Shown here piece by piece: positions 14,499 to 23,861 of a stretch of 64,000 nt of DNA (positions within the stretch are counted from its first letter, which is position 1; each line of letters opens with the position of its first letter). The position numbers and the translations under genes are program-made. A model generated the notes under the pieces. The model was given only the letters and a program-made list of their open reading frames with translations, was not told the origin of the DNA and did no database searches. Source of the stretch: Betaproteobacteria bacterium (GTDB lineage Bacteria; Pseudomonadota; Gammaproteobacteria; Burkholderiales; Usitatibacteraceae); the NCBI GenBank assembly GCA_016711875.1, contig JADJSD010000003.1, positions 434,001 to 498,000 of the forward strand. The letters run 5' to 3'.

Positions 14499-16298
14499 CT
14501 ACTTTCCCTCCACCTGCAGGATGGCGAGGAACGCCTCCTGCGGAATCTCGACCGAGCCGACCTGCTTCATGCGCTTCTTGCCGGCCTTCTGCTTCTCGAG
14601 GAGCTTCTTCTTGCGGGTGATGTCGCCGCCGTAGCACTTGGCGAGCACGTTCTTGCGAAGCGCGGAGATGTTCTCCCGCGCGATGATGTTCGCGCCGATC
14701 GCCGCCTGCACCGCGACGTCGAACATCTGGCGCGGGATGAGCTTTCGCATCTTGCTGGCGAGCTCGCGCCCCCGGTAGACGGAGTTCTCGCGGTGGACGA
14801 TGAGCGAGAGCGCGTCGACCTTCTCGCCGTTGATCTGGATGTCGAGCTTCACGAGGTCGCCGGCGCGGAACTCCCGGAACTCGTAGTCGAGCGAGGCGTA
14901 GCCGCGCGAGTTGCTCTTGAGCTTGTCGAAGAAATCCATCACCACCTCGTTCAGAGGCATGTCGTAGGTGAGGATCACCTGCCGGCCCACGTACTGCATG
15001 TTGACCTGCACGCCGCGCTTCTGCGTGCACAGGGTGATCACCGGCCCCACGTATTCCTGGGGCATGATGATGGTGGCCCGGATGATGGGTTCGCGGATCT
15101 CCTCGATGCGCGAAGCGTCCGGCAGGCGCGACGGGTTGTCGATATCCTCGACCGAGCCGTCGCGCATCTTGACCTGGTAGACCACGGTGGGCGCCGTGGT
15201 GATGAGGTTCATGTCGTACTCGCGCTCGAGCCGCTCCTGGACGATGTCCATGTGCAGCAGGCCCAGGAACCCGCAGCGAAAGCCGAAGCCCAGCGCCTGC
15301 GAGGTCTCCGGCTCGAACCGCAGGCTCGAATCGTTGAGCTGGAGCTTGGTGAGCGCGTCGCGAAGCGCCTCGTACTGGTTCGATTCCACCGGGTAGAGGC
15401 CCGCGAACACCTGCGGCTTGATCTCCTTGAAGCCCGGCAGGGCCTCTGCGGCCCGGCGCTCGGCGTGGGTCACGGTGTCGCCCACCTTGGCGTCCTTGAG
15501 GTCCTTGATGCCGGCGATGACGAAGCCCACCTCGCCCGCGCCCAGGCTCTCGCGCTCGAGGGACTTGGGCGTGAAGACGCCCACGCGCTCGCACAGGTGC
15601 AGCGCCCCGGTGGCCATCAGGACGATCTTGTCCTTCGGCTTGAGGAGGCCGTCGACCACCCGCACGAGCATCACCACGCCCACGTAGTTGTCGAACCACG
15701 AGTCGATGATGAGGGCCTTGAGCGGGCCATCCGGATCGCCCACCGGCGGCGGGATGCGGGCGATGACGGCCTCGATCACGTCGTCGACGCCCTCGCCGGT
15801 CTTCGCGCTGCAGCGGATGGCGTCGGTCGCATCGATGCCGATGACGTCCTCGATCTCCTGGATCACGCGTTCGGGCTGGGCCGAGGGCAGGTCGATCTTG
15901 TTGAGGACGGGCACCACGTCCACGCCCAGTTCCGTGGCGGTGTAGCAGTTGGCGACCGTCTGCGCCTCCACGCCCTGGGAGGCATCCACCACGAGAAGGG
16001 CGCCTTCGCAGGCCGAGAGCGAGCGGCTCACCTCGTAGGAGAAGTCGACGTGGCCCGGGGTGTCGATGAGGTTCAGGCGGTACTCGATCCCGTCCCTCGC
16101 CTTGTAGGTGAGGGCCGCGGTCTGCGCCTTGATGGTGATGCCCCGCTCGCGTTCCAGGTCCATGGAGTCGAGGACCTGGGCGTCCATCTCGCGCGCGGCG
16201 AGGCCGCCGGTGCGCTCGATGATGCGGTCGGCCAGCGTGCTCTTGCCGTGGTCGATGTGGGCGATGATGGAGAAGTTGCGGATGCGCTGCATGGTCAT
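14499..16298 (-). CDS. lepA: Elongation factor 4 (LepA)
   Basis: 599 aa, the normal length. Ribosomal back-translocase GTPase. N-terminal G domain (A-H-I-D-H-G-K-S-T; L-I-D-T-P-G-H-V-D-F; N-K-I-D), beta barrel, EF-G-like domains and the LepA-specific C-terminal domain (K-C-Y-G-G-D-I-T-R-K-K-K-L-L). Start at M-T-M-Q-R-I-R-N-F; the second Met is possible. The frame remains open upstream but codes no conserved residues. Confidence 0.96.
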   Translation of the reverse strand: MTMQRIRNFSIIAHIDHGKSTLADRIIERTGGLAAREMDAQVLDSMDLERERGITIKAQTAALTYKARDGIEYRLNLIDTPGHVDFSYEVSRSLSACEGALLVVDASQGVEAQTVANCYTATELGVDVVPVLNKIDLPSAQPERVIQEIEDVIGIDATDAIRCSAKTGEGVDDVIEAVIARIPPPVGDPDGPLKALIIDSWFDNYVGVVMLVRVVDGLLKPKDKIVLMATGALHLCERVGVFTPKSLERESLGAGEVGFVIAGIKDLKDAKVGDTVTHAERRAAEALPGFKEIKPQVFAGLYPVESNQYEALRDALTKLQLNDSSLRFEPETSQALGFGFRCGFLGLLHMDIVQERLEREYDMNLITTAPTVVYQVKMRDGSVEDIDNPSRLPDASRIEEIREPIIRATIIMPQEYVGPVITLCTQKRGVQVNMQYVGRQVILTYDMPLNEVVMDFFDKLKSNSRGYASLDYEFREFRAGDLVKLDIQINGEKVDALSLIVHRENSVYRGRELASKMRKLIPRQMFDVAVQAAIGANIIARENISALRKNVLAKCYGGDITRKKKLLEKQKAGKKRMKQVGSVEIPQEAFLAILQVEGK

Positions 16299-16326
16299 GG
16301 CCGGTTGGTCCGGCCTCTTACAAGAC

Positions 16327-16353
16327 AAAGGGCACGCCGGACGTGCCCTTTTT
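16327..16353. terminator. Hairpin between the glutaredoxin-like gene and lepA
   Basis: AAAGGGCACG and CGTGCCCTTT flank a 5-nt loop. In the minus direction, the direction of both neighbouring genes, only three T residues follow the stem, so it would be a weak terminator or attenuator. The longer T-run is on the plus strand. Confidence 0.5.
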
Positions 16354-16366
16354 GCAGTGCAATATT

Positions 16367-16615
16367 CTACTTCATCCGGGCGAGCCGCGCCTCCACGGCC
16401 TCGATGTCGAGGAAGTAGTGGCAGATCTCGCGCTCGCCGTCGAGGAGGACGGGGACCTTTTCGCCCCATTTCTCCTCCAGCTCGGGGTGGCGGTCCACGT
16501 CGACCACCGACACCCGGAAATCGTACCGCCCCCGGAACTGCTCGAGGGCGGCGATCATTTCATGGCAAAGGTGGCAGTATTCGCGCGACAGGACGGTGAA
16601 GACTGGAATCGTCAT
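16367..16615 (-). CDS. Glutaredoxin family protein
   Basis: 82 aa, thioredoxin fold. V-F-T-V-L-S-R-E-Y-C-H-L-C has a C14-x-x-C17 redox motif on the first strand-helix, followed by V-V-D-V-D-R-H-P-E-L, a V-P-V-L-L-D-G segment with the cis-Pro and a C-terminal helix. Members of this small family (DUF836-like) sit between lepA and the mucD/degP gene in many Betaproteobacteria. It is probably a cytoplasmic thiol-disulfide protein; the substrate is unknown. Its ATG overlaps the stop of a 28-codon upstream reading frame. Confidence 0.85.
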   Translation of the reverse strand: MTIPVFTVLSREYCHLCHEMIAALEQFRGRYDFRVSVVDVDRHPELEEKWGEKVPVLLDGEREICHYFLDIEAVEARLARMK

Positions 16616-16698
16616 CTTGCGCGAATACGGGCCCCTTCCCGCCCCCAATCAGAACACACGCCGAGTCCGGGGCCCCACTCGCGCGAAAGGACCGTCAT
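16612..16698 (-). CDS. Possible 28-aa leader reading frame upstream of the glutaredoxin gene
   Basis: A small frame starting M-T-V-L-S-R-E-W and ending in a TGA that overlaps the glutaredoxin ATG (ATGA). Its first residues copy the start of the following protein (F-T-V-L-S-R-E-Y), and the DNA is similar too (ACGGTCCTTTCGCGCGAGT versus ACCGTCCTGTCGCGCGAAT), so it looks like a partial duplication of the gene start. No convincing Shine-Dalgarno is visible. It may only be a relic. Confidence 0.35.
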   Translation of the reverse strand: MTVLSREWGPGLGVCSDWGREGARIRAR

Positions 16699-16715
16699 CG
16701 TGGGTACAGGGACGC

Positions 16716-18179
16716 TCACTCTTCGGGCTTGAGCGTCACGAACCGCGTGCCGCGCTCGTCGCGCACCAGCAGGGCCACGGCCTTCTTCGGCTCGAGCTTC
16801 GCCACCGCCGCCTCCCACGCCTTCACGTCCTTCACGTCCGTGTTGTTCACGCGCAGGATCACGTCGCCGGGCTGGATGCCGTTGGCGAGGGCGATGCCGT
16901 CCACGCCATCCACGAGCACGCCGCCCGAGATCTTGAGGGCCTTCTTCTGGTCGGCCGGCACCTCGGTCACCGCGAGCCCGAGCTTGCCCGGCTTCGCCTT
17001 CTCGGCCTTGCCCTGCCCGCCCTTGGCGGTGCGGGTGGCCTCCTCGTCCTTGAACTCGCCCACCGTCACGACGATGTCGCGGGCCTTGCCGGCGCGCCAG
17101 ACGTTGAGCGTGACCTTCTGGCCGGGCCGCACGGCACGGATGGTGCGCGAGAGGTCCGCGGAGCTCTCGATGGTGCGCCCGTCGATCTTGAGGATGACGT
17201 CGCCCGCTTCCACCCCCGCCTTGGCGGCCGGGGAATCGTCCTCCACCGTGCCCACCACCGCGCCGTCGGTCTTGGCGAGGCCGAGCGAGTCGGCGAGGTC
17301 GCGCGTGAGGCCCGTGATGGCCACGCCGATGCGCCCACGCGTCACCTTGCCGCTCTTCTTGAGCTGCTCGATCACGTTGCCGGCGTAGTCGATGGGGATC
17401 GCGAAGGAAATGCCGGCGAAACTGCCCGTGCGCGAGAAGATCTGCGAATTGATGCCGATCACTTCGCCCTTCAGGTTGAAGAGCGGGCCGCCGGAGTTGC
17501 CCGGGTTCACCGCGGCGTCCGTCTGCAGGAAGGGCACCGAGTCGCTCGCCTGGTCCTGCGGGAGGTCGCGGCTCTTGGCCGAGAGGATGCCCGCGGTCAC
17601 GGTGTTGGCGAAGCCGTAGGGCGAACCGATCGCGAGGACCCATTCGCCCACGCGAGTCGTGTTGGAGTCGCCCAGCTTCACGAACGGCAGGCCGGTGGCA
17701 TCCACCTTGATGAGGGCGACGTCCGAGCGCTTGTCCGCGCCGATCACCTTCGCCTTCAGCTCCCGCTTGTCCATGAAGCGGACGTTGATCTCCTCGGCGC
17801 CCTCGATCACGTGGGCGTTGGTGACGATGAAACCGTCGGCCGAGATGATGAACCCCGAGCCCAGGCCCTGCGGGCGCAGCGGCGCCCTGGGCGCGCCCTT
17901 GGGCGGCTCGCCATTGCGCCCGCGCGGCCCTTGGCGCTGGTCCGGCGGCAGGAAGCGGCGGAAGAAGTCGTAGAAGGGATCGTCCTCGTCGAGTTGCCCC
18001 TGGAGCGGATTGCGGCCGACGCGCGCCTGCGTGTTGATGTTGACGACGGCCGGGCCGTACTTCTCGACCAGGTCGGCGAAGTTGGGCAGGGACACCTGCG
18101 GCTGGGCCTGGGCTTGCGCCTGGGTGGCGACACCCATGGCGAGGGCTGCGCCCAGGAGAAAGGCTTTCACGGTCTGCAT
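16716..18179 (-). CDS. degP: Periplasmic Do-family serine protease (DegP/MucD)
   Basis: 487 aa. Signal peptide about 1-24 (cleavage near A-Q-A-Q-A). Trypsin-like domain with triad His123 (T-N-A-H-V), Asp153 and Ser229 (G-N-S-G-G-P), then two PDZ domains (about 295-385 and 400-480). Degrades or refolds misfolded envelope proteins. As the last member of the rpoE-rseA-rseB-mucD group it belongs to the sigma-E envelope stress response. GAGGA lies upstream of the chosen ATG. Confidence 0.94.
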   Translation of the reverse strand: MQTVKAFLLGAALAMGVATQAQAQAQPQVSLPNFADLVEKYGPAVVNINTQARVGRNPLQGQLDEDDPFYDFFRRFLPPDQRQGPRGRNGEPPKGAPRAPLRPQGLGSGFIISADGFIVTNAHVIEGAEEINVRFMDKRELKAKVIGADKRSDVALIKVDATGLPFVKLGDSNTTRVGEWVLAIGSPYGFANTVTAGILSAKSRDLPQDQASDSVPFLQTDAAVNPGNSGGPLFNLKGEVIGINSQIFSRTGSFAGISFAIPIDYAGNVIEQLKKSGKVTRGRIGVAITGLTRDLADSLGLAKTDGAVVGTVEDDSPAAKAGVEAGDVILKIDGRTIESSADLSRTIRAVRPGQKVTLNVWRAGKARDIVVTVGEFKDEEATRTAKGGQGKAEKAKPGKLGLAVTEVPADQKKALKISGGVLVDGVDGIALANGIQPGDVILRVNNTDVKDVKAWEAAVAKLEPKKAVALLVRDERGTRFVTLKPEE

Positions 18180-18272
18180 GGTCTTGGGGTCCTCGGGTCG
18201 GGTCACCGCCAGGGTGCGGTTCCCGGGTTTGTCATCGTAACGTGCGGAATCTGGCGCCGGTGCGGCGGCGTT

Positions 18273-19247
18273 TCAAGGACGGCGGGCCACGCTCCGGCCC
18301 ACCTGCTGCGCCGTGGCCGGGGGCACCTCGCCCAGCACGGTCACCTGGCTTTCGCCGACGGGGCCGACGAAGACGCTCAGGTCGCCTTCCTCCGTCTGGG
18401 TCGATTCGGCCACCCGCGCGCCGGCGGCGACCGGTTCGACGAACACGCTGAAGGAAGCGACACCGTCCGTGTAGACGATCTGCGAGACGGGCTTGTCGCG
18501 GCCGGGCATCCGGCGGGCCATTTCCTTTACCTTGCGGAACCCCGGCGGCAGGGCCGTGACCGTCCAGCCGGTGTCGACCTCCTTCACCTCGTCGCGCGGC
18601 TGGGTGTCGGTGCGCCAATCCTTGCTCTGCCCGTAGAAGGTGCTCTTCACCTCGCCGCGCGAGACATGCGGGCCCATGCGCAGGTCCGTGAAGGTGAACT
18701 GTTCGATGACCTGCCCTTTCCTGCTGAGCGTGCGGGCACGCATCACGAGGCCGCTGCCCAACTCGGCGCACAGGCGCTGGGCGTAACGCAGGGCATCGCG
18801 CGGATCGAGGTGGATCCAGCGGCAGTCCTGCCCCAGGACGCGCTCGACCTCGCCGAGCTTCACCGTGTAGTTCTCCGCGATCGACGCCACGGGGCCGGCG
18901 ACCACCGCGGGAAAGAACCTCGCGGTGACACGGCGGTCCAGCCGGACGGTCTTCGCGTCCGGGTAGTAGCACTGCAGATCCTCGTTGTGGCGGACGATCT
19001 CGCGGCGCGGACCGTCGAGGGACTCGATCTTCTCGTGCTCCGAGCCCGACAGGAAGATGTGGGTGATGCGCGAAGTCGACGTGCGCTCGCCGGTCATGTG
19101 CACCACGGTGCCGGCGAAGGTAGTGGTGCGCGCGGAGTCGGCGGCGCGCTGGAGCCAGGCGAGGGGGTCGTTGCCGGGAGCGGCCACCGCGGGCAGCGCC
19201 GCCCCGGCCAGGGCGAGCCACGGCAACGTGGCCGCGAGGCCCCTCAT
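18273..19247 (-). CDS. rseB: Sigma-E regulatory protein RseB (MucB)
   Basis: 324 aa periplasmic protein. Signal peptide 1-22, then the LolA/LppX-like N-terminal domain (L-A-W-L-Q-R-A-A-D-S-A-R-T-T-T-F-A-G-T-V-V) and the smaller MucB C-terminal domain. RseB protects the anti-sigma factor RseA from DegS cleavage until lipopolysaccharide or misfolded porins are sensed. Its ATG overlaps the rseA stop by 4 bp. Confidence 0.93.
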   Translation of the reverse strand: MRGLAATLPWLALAGAALPAVAAPGNDPLAWLQRAADSARTTTFAGTVVHMTGERTSTSRITHIFLSGSEHEKIESLDGPRREIVRHNEDLQCYYPDAKTVRLDRRVTARFFPAVVAGPVASIAENYTVKLGEVERVLGQDCRWIHLDPRDALRYAQRLCAELGSGLVMRARTLSRKGQVIEQFTFTDLRMGPHVSRGEVKSTFYGQSKDWRTDTQPRDEVKEVDTGWTVTALPPGFRKVKEMARRMPGRDKPVSQIVYTDGVASFSVFVEPVAAGARVAESTQTEEGDLSVFVGPVGESQVTVLGEVPPATAQQVGRSVARRP

Positions 19248-19732
19248 CGGCCGGCCGCGGCGGTATTGGAAACCGGCCGGTAGAAATCGGCGTTGGGAAG
19301 CTGGCGGTGGACCACCAGGTACTCGTTCACGTGGGCGGGCTGCGTCGTGGAAGCCAAGGCTGCAGGCTGAGCCGCGGGCGAGCCCTTGGCCATGGCCGGG
19401 CCGTTCTCGGGCACGCGGCCCTGCTGCAGGCCCATCCAGCCCACCACCGCGACGGTGGCCACGGAGGCGGCCGCCGCGAAGGCGATCCGACCGGCATTCA
19501 CCGGGATGCGCCGCTTCGGCGCGAGCACCGTGGGCTCCTCCTCGAGGGCCGCCATGATGCGGCGCGAGAGCGCCGTCCGGCCCGGGCCGTCGCCCCGCAG
19601 GGCGTCCCCGATCACGTGGTAGTCGTGCCACTTCTGCTTCAATTCCTCGTTGCCGCACACCGTGCGGATGGCGCGTTCGGCCTCGTGGGCGTCCAGCTCG
19701 CCATCCATCAGCGTCGATAGTTCCTGCGTCAT
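19244..19732 (-). CDS. rseA: Anti-sigma-E factor RseA
   Basis: 162 aa. Cytoplasmic N-terminal domain that starts M-T-Q-E-L-S-T-L-M-D-G-E-L-D as in MucA/RseA, one transmembrane helix at about 82-100, and a short periplasmic tail. It sequesters RpoE until regulated proteolysis. Directly downstream of rpoE, with a 79-bp gap, and overlapping rseB. Confidence 0.92.
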   Translation of the reverse strand: MTQELSTLMDGELDAHEAERAIRTVCGNEELKQKWHDYHVIGDALRGDGPGRTALSRRIMAALEEEPTVLAPKRRIPVNAGRIAFAAAASVATVAVVGWMGLQQGRVPENGPAMAKGSPAAQPAALASTTQPAHVNEYLVVHRQLPNADFYRPVSNTAAAGR

Positions 19733-19811
19733 GTCCCGTTCCTGAAAGTGTCCGTCCCCGCGGGCTTGGCTGCCGCGATGGCCGGGTATGTTGCCGCCCT
19801 GCTGCGTGTTA

Positions 19812-20411
19812 TTACCACCTTTTGTCCTTCGCCGTCCCGAGCTGCGGGCGCAGCCTCTCGGCCACCGCCTCGCGGGCCCGGAAAATGCGCGACCGGACGG
19901 TGCCGATCGGGCAATCCATGATCTTCGCGATCTCCTCGTAGGCGAGACCGTCGATTTCGCGCAGGGTGATGGCCGTGCGCAGTTCTTCGGGCAGGGCGTC
20001 GATCGCCGCGTTCACCGTCTGCCCGATCTGTTTTGACATCAGCACGGCCTCGGGCGTGTTGATGTCCCTCAACCCGACCGCATCTTCGAAGCTTTCGGCC
20101 TCCTCGCTGTCGTATTCCGTGGAGGTCGGCGCGCGCCGGCCCTGGGCGATGAGGTAGTTCTTGGCGGTGTTGATGCCGATGCGGTAGAGCCAGGTATAGA
20201 AGGCGCTGTCGCCGCGGAAGTTGGGAAGCGCCCGGTAGGCCTTCACGAAGGCCTCCTGTGCGACGTCCTCGATCTCGTTGGGGTCGCGAACGATGCGCGA
20301 AAGCAGCCGTTCGAGCTTGCGCTGGTACTTGATCACCAGCAACTCGAAAGCGCGTTTTTCGCCCCGCTGTGCCCGCTCGACCAGTTGCTGGTCGATTTCC
20401 CGGTCGCTCAT
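19812..20411 (-). CDS. rpoE: RNA polymerase sigma factor RpoE
   Basis: 199 aa extracytoplasmic-function sigma factor. Region 2 has K-R-A-F-E-L-L-V-I-K-Y and D-V-A-Q-E-A-F-V-K-A-Y-R-A-L; region 4 has the HTH E-I-A-K-I-M-D-C-P-I-G-T-V-R-S-R-I-F-R-A. The start M-S-D-R-E-I-D-Q-Q-L matches the family and has AGGGA just upstream. An in-frame ATG at 20534 would add 41 unconserved residues. Heads the rseA-rseB-degP group and is divergent from nadB. Confidence 0.96.
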   Translation of the reverse strand: MSDREIDQQLVERAQRGEKRAFELLVIKYQRKLERLLSRIVRDPNEIEDVAQEAFVKAYRALPNFRGDSAFYTWLYRIGINTAKNYLIAQGRRAPTSTEYDSEEAESFEDAVGLRDINTPEAVLMSKQIGQTVNAAIDALPEELRTAITLREIDGLAYEEIAKIMDCPIGTVRSRIFRAREAVAERLRPQLGTAKDKRW

Positions 20412-20632
20412 CCGTCCCTGTAGGGGCTGCCCCCCCGTCATGCCGGCCGCGCCGATCGCGGTCGATCCCGGAGACCGGGTGTCCACGAAGGGTTTGCCGG
20501 CTTCCTGCGGTATTATAAACGTCAGGTTTTTCATTACCTTGCCGTTCGTTGAATGGCGACCATGGCCAACAGACTCCCATCCCCGATTTTAGTTCCGGTT
20601 TCCCCTCCCCTCCCGTGGGGCGGGACGCGACC

Positions 20633-22207
20633 TTGAGCCCCGACTACGACGTCCTCGTGATCGGCAGCGGCCTCGCCGGTCTCGCCGCGGCGCTGCGCCT
20701 CGCGCCGACGCGCCGGGTCGCCCTGGTGACCAAGAACGAGCTGATGGCGGGCGCTTCCGCCTGGGCCCAGGGGGGCATCGCCGCCGTCTGGGACAGCGCC
20801 GATACCCTGGAGGCCCACGCCCGGGACACCCACATCGCCGGTGCCGGACTTTGCCACGACGATTCCGTCCGCTTCGTGGTCGAGCGCGGCCGGCGCTCCA
20901 TCCAGTGGCTGGTGGACCAGGGCGTCGCCTTCACGCGCGAATCCGGGGAGGCGGCGCCGCTTCACCTCACGCGCGAGGGCGGCCACAGCCACCGCCGCAT
21001 CGTCCACGCCGCCGACGCCACCGGCAACGCCGTGCAGCGCACCCTCATCGAGCGGGTCCGCGACCATCCCAACATCGACGTGCTGGAATGGCACATCGCG
21101 ATCGACCTGGTCACCGCCCGGAAGCTCGGCACGGGCCCCGACCGGTGCCTGGGCGCCTACGTGCTCGACAACAAGGCCGGCAAGGTGAAGACGATCGGCG
21201 CGAAGTCGACGGTGCTCGCCGCGGGTGGCACCGGCAAGGTCTACCTTTACACGACCAACCCCGACACTGCGACCGGCGACGGCGTGGCGATGGGCTGGCG
21301 CGCCGGCTGCCCGGTGGCGAACATGGAATTCGTCCAGTTCCATCCCACCTGCCTCTACCATCCGCACGCCAAGAGCTTTCTCATCTCCGAAGCCGTCCGC
21401 GGCGAAGGGGGCCTGCTCCTGCTGCCTTCGGGCGAGCGGTTCATGCCGAAGCACGACCCGCGCGCCGAGCTCGCCCCGCGCGACGTGGTGGCTCGGGCCA
21501 TCGACTTCGAGATGAAGAAGCGCGGCCTCGACTGCGTCTATCTCGACATCGCCCACAAGGGCGAGGCCTTCGTGCGCGAGCATTTTCCCACCATCCACGC
21601 GCGCTGCCTGGAGTTCGGCATCGACATCGCGAAGGAACCCATCCCGGTGGTCCCGGCCGCGCACTACAGCTGCGGCGGGCTTCGCGTGGACCTCGACGGC
21701 CGCACTCACCTGCCGGGCCTCTACGCGCTGGGCGAGGTGGCCTGCACGGGCCTGCACGGGGCGAACCGCCTCGCGTCCAACTCGCTGCTCGAGTGCGTGG
21801 TGTACGCCGACGCGGCGGCGGCCGACATCCTCGCCCGCTCGCCCGAGGCGCTGCCGAAGCTCCCCGAATGGGACGAGAGCCGCGTGACCGACGCCGACGA
21901 GGAAGTGGTCATCGCGCACAATTGGGACGAGCTGCGGCGCTCCATGTGGAGCTACGTGGGCATCGTGCGCACCACGAAGCGCCTGGAGCGCGCGCGACAC
22001 CGCATCGAGCTGCTGCAGGAGGAGATCGAGGAGTTCTACTCTGCCTTCCGCGTCTCCAACGACCTCATCGAGCTGAGGAACCTCGTGCTCACCGCGAACC
22101 TCATCGTCCGCTCGGCGCTCATGCGCCGCGAGAGCCGCGGCCTGCACTACAGCCTCGACTACCCCGACACCCTGCCCGAGGCGCGCGACACCGTCCTCGT
22201 GCCGTAG
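20633..22207 (+). CDS. nadB: L-aspartate oxidase
   Basis: 524 aa FAD enzyme that oxidises L-aspartate to iminoaspartate for de novo NAD synthesis. FAD-binding V-I-G-S-G-L-A-G-L-A-A-A-L at the N-terminus, A-S-A-W-A-Q-G-G-I-A, the H-P-T region, R-A-E-L-A-P-R-D-V-V-A-R-A-I and a helical C-terminal domain. The TTG start has GGGGCGGGA about 8 nt upstream; a GTG at 20615 in frame is the alternative. The nadB/rpoE divergent pair is widespread in Beta- and Gammaproteobacteria. Confidence 0.95.
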   Translation: MSPDYDVLVIGSGLAGLAAALRLAPTRRVALVTKNELMAGASAWAQGGIAAVWDSADTLEAHARDTHIAGAGLCHDDSVRFVVERGRRSIQWLVDQGVAFTRESGEAAPLHLTREGGHSHRRIVHAADATGNAVQRTLIERVRDHPNIDVLEWHIAIDLVTARKLGTGPDRCLGAYVLDNKAGKVKTIGAKSTVLAAGGTGKVYLYTTNPDTATGDGVAMGWRAGCPVANMEFVQFHPTCLYHPHAKSFLISEAVRGEGGLLLLPSGERFMPKHDPRAELAPRDVVARAIDFEMKKRGLDCVYLDIAHKGEAFVREHFPTIHARCLEFGIDIAKEPIPVVPAAHYSCGGLRVDLDGRTHLPGLYALGEVACTGLHGANRLASNSLLECVVYADAAAADILARSPEALPKLPEWDESRVTDADEEVVIAHNWDELRRSMWSYVGIVRTTKRLERARHRIELLQEEIEEFYSAFRVSNDLIELRNLVLTANLIVRSALMRRESRGLHYSLDYPDTLPEARDTVLVP

Positions 22208-22212
22208 GCGCC

Positions 22213-23742
22213 ATGAACGCCCCGGCCGTCTTCACCACCGACGAGATCCGCGTCCTCGAGGAAAGAGGCGCGAAGGCGATCGCCGGCGCAGCCCCGCTGA
22301 TGGAGCGCGCCGGCGCCGCCACCGCGCGCGCCGCCGCGGCCCTCGTCCCGGACACCGGCGCGCCCATCCTCGTCGTCGCCGGCCCCGGCAACAATGGCGG
22401 CGACGCCTGGGTCGCCGCGGCGCACTTGCGGGAAGGCTTCCACCGCGTGGTGGTGCACGATGCCGCCGGCACCGCGCCGCGCGCCCCCGAGGCCAAGGCC
22501 GCCGTCGCCCGTTTCCTCGCGCTGGGCGGGCGCACGGTACCCGAATGGCCCGCGGACCTGCGGCCGGGCCTCGTGATCGACGGGCTCTTCGGCATCGGTC
22601 TCGCCCGCGACGTGGAGGGCCCCCTCGCCATCCTGGTGAACCGCATCAACGCCTGCGGCGCGCCGGTGCTCGCGATCGACATTCCCTCGGGCATCGCGAG
22701 CGACACGGGCCGCGTGCGCGGCGTCGCGGTGCGCGCGACCCTCACGATCACCTTCATCGCGCGCAAGTGCGGCCTGTACACGGCGGACGCGCTCGACCAC
22801 ACGGGCGACATCACGGTCGACGATCTCGGCCTGCCGGCGGCCTTTTTCGAGGGCAGCCGCGGCACCCTCCTCACCCCCGACACCGTGCGCAACTGGCTCG
22901 CGCCGCGCCCGCGCCACTCGCACAAGGGCAGCTTCGGCACGCTCGCCGTCGTGGGGGGCGCCCGCGGCATGACCGGCGCCGCACTGCTCGCCGGCCGCGC
23001 CGCGGCGCTTCTCGGGGCCGGCAAGACCTTCGTGCATTGCCTCGCGGATGCGGCGCCTGCGCTCGACCCGGCCTTTCCGGAGCTCATGCTGCGGCCGCTC
23101 GAGGATTCGCCCGGGGCGGACGTGTGGGTCGTGGGCCCCGGGGCCGGATTCGACGCCGCGTCGAAGCGGATCTCCCCCTTCGAGCGGAAGATCCTCCCGG
23201 AACTCCTTGCGCGAAACGCGCCACTCGTCCTCGACGCGGACGCGCTCAATGCCATCGCCGCCTCCGGAACGCTCAAGCAGGCGCTCGCCGAATCGCGACC
23301 GGCCCCGACGCTCCTCACGCCGCACCCGGCCGAGGCCGCCCGTCTCCTGGGCCGGTCCACGCAGGCCGTCCAGGACGATCGCCTCTCGGCCGCGCGCGAT
23401 CTCGCGCGGTGGTTCCGCGCCGAGGTCGTCCTCAAGGGCGCCGGCAGCATCTGCGCGAGCCCCGACGGCACCTGGTCGATCAACACCACGGGCAATCCCG
23501 GCCTCGCCAGCGGCGGGACGGGCGACGTGCTCGCCGGGATGACCGGAGCGTTCCTCGCGCAGGGGCTCGCCGCCCCGGCGGCGCTGCGCCTGGCCGTTTG
23601 CCTGCATGGCGCCGCCGCCGATTCCTGCGTGGCTCGCGGGGTGGGGCCCATCGGGCTCACCGCGAGCGAAGTCGCGCTCGAGGCGAGGGCCGTGCTGAAC
23701 CGGTGGGTCGCCTCGGCGCACGCGGCAGGCCGCACGCGCTGA
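22213..23742 (+). CDS. nnr: Bifunctional NAD(P)H-hydrate epimerase / ADP-dependent dehydratase
   Basis: 509 aa. N-terminal YjeF_N/NnrE epimerase (about 1-205) with V-A-G-P-G-N-N-G-G-D-A and A-I-D-I-P-S-G-I, then a ribokinase-like NnrD dehydratase (about 215-505) with H-K-G-S-F-G, T-P-H-P-A-E-A-A-R-L and N-P-G-L-A-S-G-G-T-G-D-V-L-A-G. Repairs damaged NAD(P)HX. It follows nadB by 5 bp, linking NAD synthesis and repair. Confidence 0.94.
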   Translation: MNAPAVFTTDEIRVLEERGAKAIAGAAPLMERAGAATARAAAALVPDTGAPILVVAGPGNNGGDAWVAAAHLREGFHRVVVHDAAGTAPRAPEAKAAVARFLALGGRTVPEWPADLRPGLVIDGLFGIGLARDVEGPLAILVNRINACGAPVLAIDIPSGIASDTGRVRGVAVRATLTITFIARKCGLYTADALDHTGDITVDDLGLPAAFFEGSRGTLLTPDTVRNWLAPRPRHSHKGSFGTLAVVGGARGMTGAALLAGRAAALLGAGKTFVHCLADAAPALDPAFPELMLRPLEDSPGADVWVVGPGAGFDAASKRISPFERKILPELLARNAPLVLDADALNAIAASGTLKQALAESRPAPTLLTPHPAEAARLLGRSTQAVQDDRLSAARDLARWFRAEVVLKGAGSICASPDGTWSINTTGNPGLASGGTGDVLAGMTGAFLAQGLAAPAALRLAVCLHGAAADSCVARGVGPIGLTASEVALEARAVLNRWVASAHAAGRTR

Positions 23743-23804
23743 GATTCACCTTCCGGGTGCTGTCCGGCGCGCCCCGGTGGGATCCCGCCTGCCAGATTTC
23801 CCCG

Positions 23805-23831
23805 TCAAGATCGCCCGGGATCCGCCGTAAT
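23805..23831 (+). promoter_or_regulatory. Possible FliA (sigma-28) promoter of the chemoreceptor gene
   Basis: TCAAGATC, exactly 11 nt, then GCCGTAAT resembles the flagellar sigma-28 pattern TAAAGTTT-N11-GCCGATAA in spacing and in the GCCG core. It lies 30 nt before the chemoreceptor ATG. The -10 half is imperfect. Confidence 0.4.
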
Positions 23832-23861
23832 AGGGCGCAGGTCACCTCGCGGGAGAAGGTC

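Noticed and set aside
20412..20534. Longer RpoE starting at the ATG at 20534
   Set aside because: The 41 extra residues are unlike any sigma factor, whereas M-S-D-R-E-I-D-Q-Q-L at 20411 is the family start with its own ribosome-binding site.
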